The notes under the pieces: generated by a model | What the model saw: only the letters and a program-made list of their open reading frames with translations | Told to the model about the DNA's origin: nothing | Databases searched by the model: none | Source of the DNA: Pseudomonas taetrolens | GTDB lineage: Bacteria > Pseudomonadota > Gammaproteobacteria > Pseudomonadales > Pseudomonadaceae | Reading direction: 5' to 3' | Assembly: GCF_900475285.1 (NCBI RefSeq) | Contig: NZ_LS483370.1 | Coordinates: 1,316,001-1,380,000 of the forward strand | Length of the DNA: 64,000 nt | In this document: positions 26,201 to 34,132 of the stretch, piece after piece | Layout of the letters: each line of letters opens with the position of its first letter | How positions within the stretch are numbered: position 1 is the stretch's first letter | Translations under genes and position numbers: made by a program

Positions 26201-26852
26201 TGTCCCCCAGGAACACGTCGGCCTGGTCGAAAGCCACTGAATTGATCGCATTTTGATAAGACGGGTATGACTGGATGATTGCCTTGGGATAAAGCGCCTT
26301 GACTTCATCCAGAGGTAAATAATGGTAAACCATGCTCAGGCGCAAGCCTGCAAGGCCCTGGGAGAGCGAGCGCGTCTCTCCCTCACGGGTCACCAGCACA
26401 GGCTGGTCGATGGCATAGGGCCGGGAAAGTTTCAGCTCAGGGTTGGCAGCCTCGAAACCGTTCGAAGTGCCAAGCAGGTCAATCCTGCCGTCTTCAAGTG
26501 CCTGGATGGCAGCGTCCCGGGACGGAAAACGCTGCACTTTGATCGATACGTTCAGGGCGTTGGCCAGGAGGCCGACGTAATCGGCAGTGAAACCTTCATA
26601 GTCCTGACTGCTGATAGTCATGTCGAACGGTGGATAGTCCGGGTAGGAGGCTCCCACCACGAGTTCGCGTTTCTCCTGAAGCCAGTAGCGCTGCTTTTTA
26701 TCCAGCGGGACTTCCATGTGATAGGTGCCCGAGCGGCTGAGCAGGGAATAGCGTTCTGTTCGTAATGAGTCGGCAGACACGGGCACGCAGAGGAGTACAC
26801 CTGCGAGCAGTGATAGGTACTTGTTTAACCGCGTGGGCATCCTGTTTCTCAC
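23223..26852 (-). CDS. BvgS/EvgS/RocS-type unorthodox sensor histidine kinase
   Basis: This is a 1209-residue protein. A signal sequence (about 1-28) leads to two tandem periplasmic solute-binding (Venus flytrap) domains (about 50-295 and 300-530), a membrane span (LIYQVIIGTSLLLILSLLW, about 543-561) and a PAS domain (about 580-700). HisKA follows (FLATMSHEIRTPMNAVIGLLE), then HATPase (NLVSNAIKFTE; NGAGLGLVIC), a receiver (VLVVDDHPANRLLM; IADCNMPVMNGYD), and a C-terminal Hpt (AHRIKGAARIVG). It can run a complete His-Asp-His-Asp relay to the regulator encoded upstream, whose gene overlaps by ATGA. Location by dgt recalls P. aeruginosa rocS2. The ligand is unknown. Confidence 0.93.
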   Translation of the reverse strand: MRNRMPTRLNKYLSLLAGVLLCVPVSADSLRTERYSLLSRSGTYHMEVPLDKKQRYWLQEKRELVVGASYPDYPPFDMTISSQDYEGFTADYVGLLANALNVSIKVQRFPSRDAAIQALEDGRIDLLGTSNGFEAANPELKLSRPYAIDQPVLVTREGETRSLSQGLAGLRLSMVYHYLPLDEVKALYPKAIIQSYPSYQNAINSVAFDQADVFLGDTVSTHYMINKGYLKNIKMANFGKHEAHGFSFAVRRDNTQLLDIINTTLSAVPNTERESIAKRWSAGSDILLTDQKLQLTEREERWLARHPVVKVVINETLAPLTFIDSEGNFRGITADLLEVIRLRTGLRFEIQRAHSLNAMIEMINRHEADIISAISPSTSRENTLHFSRPYLENSFVLLTTKGYEQPSSLEQLAGKRLALPLGNPLTDYLRKEYPQISLVETGDLYHATELLAEGKVQGAVSTLVIANYLLSSQLFQNRLQISATIGTQPATFSLATARDATELSSILNKALLSIAPDELGIINSRWRGYVPASDTYWRNYHRLIYQVIIGTSLLLILSLLWNAYMRRQIRQREMAERALNDQFEFMRALVDGTPHPIYVRDRQGALQTCNDSYLKAFSARREDVIGKTVMQTCSILNNEHEAHDYQADYLRVMGEGTPMIVDRPLRIGDRTLTIYHWILPYRDSLGEVQGIIGGWIDISDRRQLFDELRTAKELADDANRAKSTFLATMSHEIRTPMNAVIGLLELTLKRADQGHLDRPSIEVAYNSAKDLLELIGDILDIARIESGRLNLSAERVNLQDLAHSVIRVFDGLARQKNLTLSLIFKPDDQVPHVLIDPLRFKQILTNLVSNAIKFTERGQVTLEINMLPTETADQVELNMSVTDTGIGISETDQARLFEPFAQVENSGQLALNGAGLGLVICRSLCEMMGGSLELSSQPNAGTQVRVSLRIPTLAPGLSPATQEPEITPATCPLNVLVVDDHPANRLLMCQQLGFLGHCFTTAQNGAAGFDLWKEGTFDLVIADCNMPVMNGYDLTRAIRAHEQASQRQRCTVLGFTANAQPEERLRCQQAGMDDCLFKPISLTLLSQRLNKLEPLPPSQSVFNTESLYSLSGQDDTQIQHLLEELLRSNRQDLKVLLELRAEDGLQRFAEIAHRIKGAARIVGANELIRHCETLEHASPSTLEPSRKAVKNAMKSLERALTRELARPRP

Positions 26853-27475
26853 ACTAAGGCGTTACGTTTGGCCAGTTCGATAAGATCAACCAGTGAGTCG
26901 GCCTTTAATTTTTGCATGAGCCGTTTTTTGTAAGTGCTCACGGTTTTATTACTCAGAAACATACCGGTGGCAATTTCCTTGTTTGTTTTTCCTTGGGCAA
27001 AGAGCTTCAGGACCATGAGTTCACGGTCGTTGACTAACTTGAATAGCTCGATTTCGGAAAAGTTGTCGTCCTCGTGTTTTTCAGGAGTCAATGCTTGGCT
27101 GGGGAAGTAATTGTAGCCAGAGAATACTGCCTTTATCGCACTGATAAGTTCACTGAGGTCTTCCTGTTTGCATACATACCCGGCAGCTCCCGATTGCATG
27201 CAGCGCATCGCAAACAGTGCGGGTGACTGAGCTGTCAGGATCAGTGTTTTCAAGGTTGAGTTCATTGCGTTGAAGCGCGCCAGAACTTCCAGGCCATCAA
27301 GTTTTGGAATGCTGATGTCGAGAATGATCAAGTCAGGGACGCACTCGCGGATCATTTGCATTGCATCTACACCATTGTCGGTTTCGCCGACTATTTCATA
27401 CCCTTCATGCTCTAACAACATGCGAATGGCCAGCCGGATAACCGGGTGATCGTCGACAATAAAAACCGTGTTCAT
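26849..27475 (-). CDS. LuxR-type response regulator (BvgA/EvgA/RocA-like)
   Basis: This 208-residue regulator has an N-terminal receiver (about residues 1-120) with acidic pair DD at 8-9, phospho-acceptor Asp53 in LIILDISIPKLDG and the switch Thr in LILTAQS. A C-terminal LuxR/NarL helix-turn-helix (about 148-205) is also present: LFAQGKTNKEIATGMFLSNKTVSTYKKRLMQKL. It is the cognate partner of the downstream unorthodox kinase, with which it overlaps by 4 bp (ATGA). Homologues such as RocA2 and BvgA control fimbriae, efflux or virulence genes. Repeats in the 394-bp upstream spacer may be its own binding sites. Confidence 0.93.
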   Translation of the reverse strand: MNTVFIVDDHPVIRLAIRMLLEHEGYEIVGETDNGVDAMQMIRECVPDLIILDISIPKLDGLEVLARFNAMNSTLKTLILTAQSPALFAMRCMQSGAAGYVCKQEDLSELISAIKAVFSGYNYFPSQALTPEKHEDDNFSEIELFKLVNDRELMVLKLFAQGKTNKEIATGMFLSNKTVSTYKKRLMQKLKADSLVDLIELAKRNALV

Positions 27476-27552
27476 GTGGGATCCCCATAAAGTACTGCAT
27501 AGAAAGCGCGCACCTTAGCTTAGATATATGGACGGGGGTACGAATCGAGCGG

Positions 27553-27736
27553 CCTACAAACGTAGTATGGGAATATTCCTACATTAAATAAGGCGTAGAC
27601 TCACGATTTAATTAATGGTTAGTGGGTGTCTGGAAGTGCTGTGGAGTCGGGTTTTTAATGTAAAACTTTGTGTGCGCTTACATATTCTTTGTGGTTGCAG
27701 GACTATTCCTACAGTTGGCTTCGTATGTAAGGCTCT
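27553..27736. promoter_or_regulatory. Repeated CCTACA motifs and inverted repeats upstream of the response regulator
   Basis: The spacer 27476-27869 is AT-rich and has no gene. CCTACA occurs at 27553, 27578 and 27718, the last two within identical TATTCCTACA decamers (27574-27583 and 27714-27723). Inverted repeats ATGTAA/TTACAT and CTTACATA/TATGTAAG lie between 27657 and 27736. TTCCTACA-like half sites recall those of BvgA and EvgA, so autoregulation is plausible; this is inference. Confidence 0.35.
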
Positions 27737-27808
27737 GGTGTTTAATAGGGCCGGTTGCACGTTTAAATAAACAAGTGTTGAACTTTGTACTCACTCGCGC
27801 GGCGACAT

Positions 27809-27835
27809 GCAGTGTCCCTGGTTAAAGGACACTGC
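27809..27835. other. Perfect hairpin beyond the dgt 3' end
   Basis: GCAGTGTCC (27809-27817) and GGACACTGC (27827-27835) form a 9-bp stem with a 9-nt loop, 35 bp after the dgt stop. No T-run follows on the minus strand, so its role as terminator, processing site or other is open. Confidence 0.45.
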
Positions 27836-27869
27836 GTACTCTCCGGTTTATCAGGCGTACCGGCCGGGT

Positions 27870-29201
27870 TCAGGCCTGACCTGAGCGCCCGGTCATTGCT
27901 CTGGCCATTTCAGTGGCATAGCTGTCGGTCATCCCCGCAATAAAGTCGATGATGCGCATGAATGAACGATGCAAGGGCCAGTGCGGGTCGGGCGCGTTAT
28001 TACCCAGCAGATCAAGGATGCGACGGCTTTTGAAGGACGGCGTGCGACCGCCATGTTGCTCAAGTGCAGCGCTGCAAAATGCATTGAGGAGAATTTCAAG
28101 CGTGGTGTAGGCACCGATTTCATGCAGGGTTTTGCGTTTGTCCTGAAAGATTCGGTTCCGTGCCATGTCTTTGGCATCCAGCACACAACGCTTTGCAGGG
28201 CCATGCATGTGCTCGACCAGATCTTCCGGCAGGGTGCCCGCCAGCAAGGCCTCCTGCTGTTCGACAAACGCCCGGGCGGCGGCGTTGGTCAGGTGCTCGA
28301 TGGCTTTGCCGCGCAAGATCGCCAGTTTGCGCCGCTGGGAATCCCTCGGGCCCAGTTGGCGATAGGTTTGCGGCAAGTCATCGCCCACCAGATTCAGCAA
28401 CAGGGACTCGACTTCGGCGTACCCCAGCAGATCCATCTCCAGCCCGTCTTCCAGGTCGATCAGCGCGTAGCAGATGTCATCGGCCGCTTCCATCAGGTAG
28501 ACCAAGGGATGACGTGCCCAGCGCTGGTCTTCTATCTGGGGCAGGCCCAGCTTGTGGGCGATGCCTTCAAGCAGATGCAGCTCGCTTTGGTAGCACCCGA
28601 ATTTGTGTTTCTTGTAGCCCAGGGAATCCGCATGGCGCGCTGTCCACGGGTATTTGAGAAAGGTGCCCAGCGTGGCGTGGGTCAGGCGCGTGCCCCCATC
28701 GAACTGGTGGTATTCCAGTTGGGTGAGCACCCTGAAGCCCTGCGCATTGCCCTCGAAGCTCAGGAAGTCGTTGCGCTCCGCCTCGCTCATGTCATCCAGC
28801 CAGCCGCGGTCAGCCGCCTGGAGAAACCAGTTGCGTATGGCGTCTTCACCGGAATGACCAAACGGCGGATTACCGATGTCATGGGCCAGGCAGGCCGATT
28901 GCACCACCATGCCCAGGTCGGCGGGATCGCACCATACAGGCAAGACGCTGCGGATGGTTTCGCCTACGCGCATGCCCAAAGAACGACCCACGCAACTGAC
29001 TTCGAGCGAGTGGGTGAGCCGGGTGTGAATATGATCGTTGCTGGTGACGGGATGAACCTGGGTTTTTCGCCCGAGGCGACGGAATGCGCCCGAAAAAATG
29101 ATCCGGTCATGGTCCTTGTGGAAAGGGCTGCGCCCGAGCTCTTCGGGGCTCGGGTGAGGTTTGCCAAGGCGTTCGCGATTAAGCAGGGTGTGCCAATCCA
29201 A
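27870..29201 (-). CDS. dgt: Deoxyguanosinetriphosphate triphosphohydrolase-like protein
   Basis: This 443-residue HD-superfamily enzyme hydrolyses dGTP (or other dNTPs) to the nucleoside and tripolyphosphate, lowering dNTP pools. Metal ligands are visible: His in [20 protein letters not shown], the HD pair in [16 protein letters not shown] (about residues 108-123) and a further Asp in [16 protein letters not shown]. Full length. It lies just upstream of the two-component pair on the same strand but about 395 bp away, so it is likely a separate transcript. Confidence 0.95.
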   Translation of the reverse strand: MDWHTLLNRERLGKPHPSPEELGRSPFHKDHDRIIFSGAFRRLGRKTQVHPVTSNDHIHTRLTHSLEVSCVGRSLGMRVGETIRSVLPVWCDPADLGMVVQSACLAHDIGNPPFGHSGEDAIRNWFLQAADRGWLDDMSEAERNDFLSFEGNAQGFRVLTQLEYHQFDGGTRLTHATLGTFLKYPWTARHADSLGYKKHKFGCYQSELHLLEGIAHKLGLPQIEDQRWARHPLVYLMEAADDICYALIDLEDGLEMDLLGYAEVESLLLNLVGDDLPQTYRQLGPRDSQRRKLAILRGKAIEHLTNAAARAFVEQQEALLAGTLPEDLVEHMHGPAKRCVLDAKDMARNRIFQDKRKTLHEIGAYTTLEILLNAFCSAALEQHGGRTPSFKSRRILDLLGNNAPDPHWPLHRSFMRIIDFIAGMTDSYATEMARAMTGRSGQA

Positions 29202-29422
29202 GGCGCTGTGCTCCGTAAGTGACTGATGACGCAGCTTCTCGCCTCAGGCTTGATGGCGCAAGGGGGAGCAACGTTCAGTCACGCTCGACAGGCCTGTGTG
29301 GCGGGGGAGGAATACCCCGTGAACAGCCATCGACCGAGGCTGCAATCTTCTGGTTCGAGGTCCGGCAAGCATGGGTTGCCTTACCTCCAGAAGATCGCTT
29401 CCTTTGCGAGTGAACGCTGGAT

Positions 29423-29761
29423 TCACGGTTTGCGCGAAGAGCCCTGGATGATCATCTTGATCAATGGCAGCAGGCCTGTCGTCAAACCGATCAAACGCGA
29501 CATGCCGCGGCCTTTGCTCTTGGCGCCTTTGCCGGTGAGGAATCCGAGCAGGGTCACCGCCCCTATACCCCACAAAGGCGCATGCTTGAACCCCAGACTT
29601 TCTCGCCAGTTGCTGGTCATGCCACGCATTTTGTGCAAAGGCTCCATCAACTGTTGGGATTCGTGGCGAATCTCTTGGCGATGCATCTCCATCCGCAAGC
29701 GGATCAGCATTTTGCGCATTTCTCGGCGTGAGGGGTTATGCGGCATTTCAGGCAGGCTCAT
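29423..29761 (-). CDS. YqjK-like small protein, third gene of a YqjD/E/K-type operon
   Basis: This is a 112-residue protein starting at ATG 29761 (MSLPEMPHNPSRREMRKM), which overlaps the holin-like gene stop as ATGA; a longer frame to 29923 has no support. A very basic, Met-rich helix (about 10-50) precedes hydrophobic stretches (about 62-75 and 85-103). Its position after DUF883 and YqjE-like genes matches E. coli yqjK. The function is unknown. Confidence 0.75.
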   Translation of the reverse strand: MSLPEMPHNPSRREMRKMLIRLRMEMHRQEIRHESQQLMEPLHKMRGMTSNWRESLGFKHAPLWGIGAVTLLGFLTGKGAKSKGRGMSRLIGLTTGLLPLIKMIIQGSSRKP

Positions 29762-30135
29762 GGCAGCAAGCGCTCGCGGTCTTTGGCCAGCTCTTCGAGC
29801 GTGGCGTTGAAAGGAGAGGATTCGTCGAACACGGCGGCTTTGAGGCGCAGGCCACAGAATACAGCGGCGATCGCGTAAAACAGGCAAAGTCCGATGATGC
29901 CGGGAAGCCGGTAGCTGTCCCACAGCAGTATCAGCACCAGTGCCGAAAGCCCCACCAGCAGCAGCAACCCGAACACCAGTGCCAGTCCGGCGAATAGAAG
30001 CAGGCTGACGGTACGTGCTTTCTGCTCCTGCAGTTCAATGCCGAGCAGCTCGACATGGCTGTGCAGCAATCCCAGAAACGCAGCGCCCAGACGCCGCGGT
30101 GAAGAGCGAGAGGAGTCGGAGTCTTCGTTTGTCAT
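29758..30135 (-). CDS. Phage-holin superfamily 3-6 membrane protein (YqjE-like)
   Basis: This is a 125-residue protein. An N-terminal Ser/Arg-rich tail and an amphipathic helix (HSHVELLGIELQEQKAR) are followed by two membrane spans (about 44-72 and 78-98) and a charged C-terminus. This is the PF07332 pattern. Despite the family name there is no phage context; such genes travel with DUF883 genes, as in E. coli yqjDEK. It starts 1 bp after the DUF883 gene and overlaps the third gene by 4 bp. Confidence 0.88.
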   Translation of the reverse strand: MTNEDSDSSRSSPRRLGAAFLGLLHSHVELLGIELQEQKARTVSLLLFAGLALVFGLLLLVGLSALVLILLWDSYRLPGIIGLCLFYAIAAVFCGLRLKAAVFDESSPFNATLEELAKDRERLLP

Positions 30136-30136
30136 A

Positions 30137-30451
30137 TCAGCGCCGAGTTGCTAGCAGACCAATCAAAAATCCAACGCCAGCCGCGATGCCCACTGACTGC
30201 CAAGGGTTTGTCTGAACATACTCTTCGGTGGCGACCATGGCGGCCTGGCCACGGGCTTCCAACGTTTCCTTGCCTTCTTCCAGGGACTCGCGGGCTTTGA
30301 GCAGGCTTTCTTTGATTTGCTCACGCAGTTCGTCGACCTGGTCGCCAGCCAAAGACGCAGTGTGTTCCAGCAGACGTTCGGTATCGCTGACCAGGGCCTG
30401 GAAATCCGCCATCAGTATCTCTTGAGCATTCGTTGCTGTTTTGCGGGCCAT
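30137..30451 (-). CDS. DUF883 (YqjD-type) membrane-anchored protein, first gene of the operon
   Basis: This is a 104-residue protein with a charged helical N-terminal region (FQALVSDTERLLEHTASLAG, then a stretch rich in Glu and Lys) and a C-terminal span NPWQSVGIAAGVGFLIGLLA ending in TRR. Relatives bind ribosomes at the inner membrane in stationary phase (E. coli YqjD). It is paralogous to 4285-4605: both begin MARK and share the NPWQ/HPWQ-containing anchor. It leads a tightly packed three-gene operon. Confidence 0.92.
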   Translation of the reverse strand: MARKTATNAQEILMADFQALVSDTERLLEHTASLAGDQVDELREQIKESLLKARESLEEGKETLEARGQAAMVATEEYVQTNPWQSVGIAAGVGFLIGLLATRR

Positions 30452-30556
30452 GATGAACTCCGTTAGTGGCTTCTTGATGGTTCGAGTGTAAGCACTCGTT
30501 GAAGGTTCACTGCATTTCGCGGGGACCGACAGAGTCGGTCAAGACAGTAGCTTAAA

Positions 30557-32293
30557 TTACTCAGCCTCGCGGGAAAAACCGGGAACGTCACGGGAATCGT
30601 CCTCTTCAAAACAGCCTTCCAGTAAGTGATAACGGCCAAGCCGGACTTCATCCACTCGACGCTGCACGGTTTTTTCCGGCAGACCGAGCATGATCAGTGC
30701 GTGGGAGGCGAGCATCAGGCTCGACTCCAGCAACTCCGGCACGACCTCAGTAGCGCCTGCGGTCTTGAGTTCAGTGAGCAGGCTGTCATCCCGGGTTCTG
30801 ACCAGAACAGGTACCGTGAGTGTAATGCGTCGGGCTTCCTTGAGTACGTTCATGGCAATCTCGGTGTTATCCACCGCGATGACCAGCAGACGTGCACGGT
30901 CCAGACCCACCGCGCGCAATAGATCCCCTCGACGGGCGTCGCCGTAGTGCACGCTGCTGTCGGTTTTTGTTGCTTCCTGAATGCGATCCGGGTCGTAGTC
31001 CAGCGCAATGAAGTCCAGCCGTTCCTGGCGCAGGAACCGGCCAATTGACTGCCCGACGCGACCATAACCGCACATCACCACGTGCCCTTGCAGCTCAGCG
31101 CTTTGAGCGGCGATGTCTTCCAGTTCGGCCTCCTCAAAAGACTTGTGATGCAGGCCAGCGGCGATTTTCGGCGCAGCGCGCAGCAGCAGAGGGGTGAGCA
31201 GCATTGACGTGAACGTGGCAGCCAGCAAGTGGCCCGCCATATCCGGCGGGATCAGCGAGTTCAGCTGCATTTGCGCCATCAGCGCAAAACAGAACTCGCC
31301 ACCTTGAGCCAATGCCAACCCGCTGCGCCAGGCTGTTTCACCATCACTGCCTCGCAACTTGACCAGCACCGCGACCACGCAGCCTTTGATCAACATCAGG
31401 GCCAGTGTCAGCCCCATGATCAAAAAGCCGTCATGGATGAACAGTTGCAGGTCGATCAGCATGCCGATACTGACGAAAAACAGGCCGAGCAGGATGTCGC
31501 GGAAAGGGCGGATATCGGCTTCGATCTGATGCCGGTAGTGACTTTCACCCAGCAGCATACCCGCCAGGAATGCGCCCAGTGCAGGCGACAGGCCGAGCAG
31601 ATGAGTGAGCCAGGCCGTCAGCAGGACGATGACCAGCGCGAGCATGACGAACAGCTCGGCGGAGCGGGAGGCGGCCACCTCGTGAAACAGCCGTGGCAGC
31701 ACGTAACGGCTGGCGAGCAGCAGGCCGACGAACAAAATGATGGTCTTGCCCAGGGTTACCGGCAAGGCCCAGTACCAGACCTGATCGCTGCTGCCCGCGA
31801 AAACGGGCACCAACGTCAACAGCAGAACCGCGACCACGTCCTGAAACAGCAACACACCGATGGCATTCTGGCCGTGGCGGCTGAAAATTTCGCCCAGACT
31901 GGTGAGCTCTTTACTCACGATGGCCGTGGATGACAGCGCGAGCCCGGCACCGAGCAGAAATGCGGCAGTGGGGTTCATGCCAAATGCATACAGCAGGCTG
32001 CCCAGCGCGGCAGTGGTGCAGGCTACTTGCAGGCTGCCCAGGCCAAATACTACTTTGCGCAACGCCAGCATCTTGGGCAGCGAGAACTCCAGTCCCAGCG
32101 AGAACAGCAAAAAAACCACCCCCAACTCGGCCAGGTCAGGCAGGTCAGGGCTGTCGTTGATCCAGTCCAGCGCTGTGGGGCCAATCAGCAGGCCGACACA
32201 CAAATAACCCAGAACCGGCGGTAGCTGCAGGCGCCGGAACAGAGCGATGACCACCAGAGATGAGGCCAGGATGATGAGCAAATTGGCAAACAC
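30557..32293 (-). CDS. CPA2 family cation:proton antiporter with TrkA-N domain (KefB/C-like)
   Basis: This is a 578-residue inner-membrane antiporter. The start is GTG at 32293 (VFANLLIILASSLVV), with AAGGAAG eight bases upstream on the minus strand; an upstream ATG at 32335 has no such site. About twelve membrane spans (residues 1-380) include GLALSSTAIVSKEL and a conserved FQDVVAVLLL. A cytosolic Rossmann TrkA-N domain follows (VVMCGYGRVGQSIGRFLRQE, about 405-520). It probably exchanges K+ or Na+ for protons under nucleotide control. The C-terminal tail is acidic. Confidence 0.93.
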   Translation of the reverse strand: MFANLLIILASSLVVIALFRRLQLPPVLGYLCVGLLIGPTALDWINDSPDLPDLAELGVVFLLFSLGLEFSLPKMLALRKVVFGLGSLQVACTTAALGSLLYAFGMNPTAAFLLGAGLALSSTAIVSKELTSLGEIFSRHGQNAIGVLLFQDVVAVLLLTLVPVFAGSSDQVWYWALPVTLGKTIILFVGLLLASRYVLPRLFHEVAASRSAELFVMLALVIVLLTAWLTHLLGLSPALGAFLAGMLLGESHYRHQIEADIRPFRDILLGLFFVSIGMLIDLQLFIHDGFLIMGLTLALMLIKGCVVAVLVKLRGSDGETAWRSGLALAQGGEFCFALMAQMQLNSLIPPDMAGHLLAATFTSMLLTPLLLRAAPKIAAGLHHKSFEEAELEDIAAQSAELQGHVVMCGYGRVGQSIGRFLRQERLDFIALDYDPDRIQEATKTDSSVHYGDARRGDLLRAVGLDRARLLVIAVDNTEIAMNVLKEARRITLTVPVLVRTRDDSLLTELKTAGATEVVPELLESSLMLASHALIMLGLPEKTVQRRVDEVRLGRYHLLEGCFEEDDSRDVPGFSREAE

Positions 32294-32548
32294 TAAGGGC
32301 TTCCTTGTCAGTACGAGTACACAAGTCGCAAGCAATCAGAGGCTGAGGCCTGACAACGCAGTCACAGACTCTATCAATTGCTACAGCATGGCGCTGATGC
32401 ACATCATCGCTTAACGCGAATTCTTCCGAGTGTGGAGCAAGCGTAGTCGCACGATGCTGACGGGGGGCTGCATTCAGAAAATTCTCCGGGTCGACGCGAA
32501 CTGGCAAGGCTCTTAAACTGAAGGCCTATTTAACCAAGGCCGTTATTT

Positions 32549-32785
32549 ATGCCTCCCGAATGTCAACTGTTCGGCACATTGGGCTGCCATCTCTGCGAAA
32601 TTGCCGAAGAGGTCGTCATGCCTTTGGTTGAGCATGGGCTGATGGTTGAGCTGGTCGACATTGCCGACAGTGACACCATGTTTGAAGTCTACGCTTTGCG
32701 GATCCCGGTTCTGCGTCGTATCGATACCGGTGAAGAGCTGGGCTGGCCGTTTGATACCGAGCAGGTCGTGCACTTTCTTCGCTAA
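32549..32785 (+). CDS. Glutaredoxin-like protein (DUF836)
   Basis: This is a 78-residue thioredoxin-fold protein. The redox site CHLC is at residues 13-16 (LFGTLGCHLCEIAEE), and the cis-Pro is in ALRIPVLRR. Glutaredoxin-like DUF836 proteins are small dithiol carriers of unclear partner. The C-terminal FDTEQVVHFLR is family-typical. It is probably monocistronic or read with the pseudouridine synthase gene about 100 bp on. Confidence 0.9.
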   Translation: MPPECQLFGTLGCHLCEIAEEVVMPLVEHGLMVELVDIADSDTMFEVYALRIPVLRRIDTGEELGWPFDTEQVVHFLR

Positions 32786-32881
32786 AGACGGCTGCCGGCG
32801 TGGCTGGCAACCCCTCAGGCCTAGGCCATCGCCAACCGCTGAGTGATAATCGCGCATTGTATTGATCCCTCCGAGTTTTCT

Positions 32882-33772
32882 ATGTCGACCCAGCCGTTTA
32901 ACGCCGCCGAGCACCAAGCCAGTACCTTGTATCTGCCTCCTGGCACATGGCGGACGGTGGTTGACTGTTTGTGCGAGCACTTTCAGGCCATCAGTCGTGA
33001 GCAGTGGCTCGATCGCATCGCCCGTGGCCGGGTGCTGGATGCCAGCGGTGCGCCGATTGGCCTTGAATTGGGGTACAAGGAAGGCCTACGCATTCACTAC
33101 TTTCGTGAAGTGCCCAACGAAGTGCCGATCCCGGTGCAAGAGACCATTCTGTATGCCGACGAGCATCTGGTGGTGGCGGACAAACCGCATTTTCTGCCAG
33201 TGACACCTGCCGGTGAATACGTTGAGCAAACCCTGCTGCGGCGCTTGATCCGAACCCTGGATAATCCGCACCTGGTGCCGCTGCACCGGATTGATCGGCA
33301 CACGGCGGGGCTGGTGCTGTTTTCTGCCAATCCGCAGAGTCGCTCGGCTTACCAGTCGTTGTTTCCGACCCGCAGGATTGAAAAGCACTATGAGGCTATC
33401 GCCCGGGCCTTGCCGGATCTCGAATTGCCGCGGGTACATAAGAGCCGCCTGGTAGAAGGCGAGCCTTTTTTTCGCATGCAGGAAGGGCCGGGCGTCAGAA
33501 ACACCGAGACTCGGGTCGAGGTCTGTGAGAAAAATGCCGACTTGTGGCGCTATGCTTTATATCCGGTGACAGGGAAAAAACATCAGCTGCGGGTGCATAT
33601 GGCTGCATTGGGGGCCGGGATCTGTAATGACCCGTTCTACCCGGACGTGCTCAAGGACGCGCCGGATGACTATGCCAATCCGCTGAAACTGCTGGCCCGG
33701 AGCTTGCGGTTTGCCGACCCGCTGACCGGCGAGGAACGCTACTTTGAAAGCCGGATTCGACTGGATTGGTGA
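32882..33772 (+). CDS. RluA-family pseudouridine synthase
   Basis: This 296-residue enzyme isomerises uridine in rRNA or tRNA. The start is ATG 32882 (MSTQPFNAAEHQ); a longer in-frame start at 32843 is less likely. The catalytic Asp lies in LHRIDRHTAGLVLFSANP (about residues 137-154). The family C-terminal KKHQLRVHMAALGAGICNDPFYP is intact. An N-terminal S4-like stretch (about 20-75, CEHFQAISREQWLDRIARGRV) is present. The exact target base is not determinable from sequence. A strong terminator follows. Confidence 0.92.
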   Translation: MSTQPFNAAEHQASTLYLPPGTWRTVVDCLCEHFQAISREQWLDRIARGRVLDASGAPIGLELGYKEGLRIHYFREVPNEVPIPVQETILYADEHLVVADKPHFLPVTPAGEYVEQTLLRRLIRTLDNPHLVPLHRIDRHTAGLVLFSANPQSRSAYQSLFPTRRIEKHYEAIARALPDLELPRVHKSRLVEGEPFFRMQEGPGVRNTETRVEVCEKNADLWRYALYPVTGKKHQLRVHMAALGAGICNDPFYPDVLKDAPDDYANPLKLLARSLRFADPLTGEERYFESRIRLDW

Positions 33773-33790
33773 TGTGCGTCGTCCACAAGC

Positions 33791-33820
33791 AACAAAACCC
33801 GCACAGGGCGGGTTTTGTTT
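33791..33820. terminator. Bidirectional terminator between the pseudouridine synthase and lipoprotein genes
   Basis: AACAAAACCCGC (33791-33802) pairs perfectly with GCGGGTTTTGTT (33808-33819). Its A- and T-rich flanks serve both convergent genes. Confidence 0.9.
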
Positions 33821-33832
33821 TGACGTTAAGGC

Positions 33833-34054
33833 TTACAGCTCTTTAACGGTGCGCACCTGATCTTTGTTGATGCGGGTTTCTTTACCGTCCAGTTGCTTGA
33901 ACTGGTAGAAGCCCGAGTCCTCATCGTACTGTGGTGTATCGGTTGCCTGAATTTCGCGGCCGTCGTTGAGCGTGATCACTGTCGGCGAAGCACAGCCAGC
34001 AAGAGCGGCCATGCCGGCAGCGAGCATAAGAGCAGCGAGAGTCCGATGTGTCAT
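33833..34054 (-). CDS. YgdI/YgdR family lipoprotein
   Basis: This is a 73-residue lipoprotein from ATG 34054 (a longer frame to 34123 lacks a site; TTGGAGAAACACC precedes this ATG). The lipobox LAGCAS has Cys20 as the lipidated residue. The mature SH3-like domain PTVITLNDGREIQATDTPQYDEDSGFYQFKQLDGKETRINKDQVRTVKEL is the DUF903 pattern. Asp is not at +2 (Ala-Ser instead), so an outer-membrane location is likely. The function is unknown. Confidence 0.93.
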   Translation of the reverse strand: MTHRTLAALMLAAGMAALAGCASPTVITLNDGREIQATDTPQYDEDSGFYQFKQLDGKETRINKDQVRTVKEL

Positions 34055-34132
34055 GGTGTTTCTCCAACAAATGAATGTACTTTTTTTAAATGACTGTCCC
34101 TGAGACGTATACATCGTCCGCAAGTTCCTTGG

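Noticed and set aside
27657..27736. GacA box (TGTAAG-N6-CTTACA) or Rsm sRNA gene
   Set aside because: The half sites are present only with wrong spacing, and no run of GGA stem-loops or terminator was found.
29758..30135. Prophage holin
   Set aside because: Only the family name suggests phage; the neighbours are DUF883 and YqjK-like genes and no other phage gene is present.
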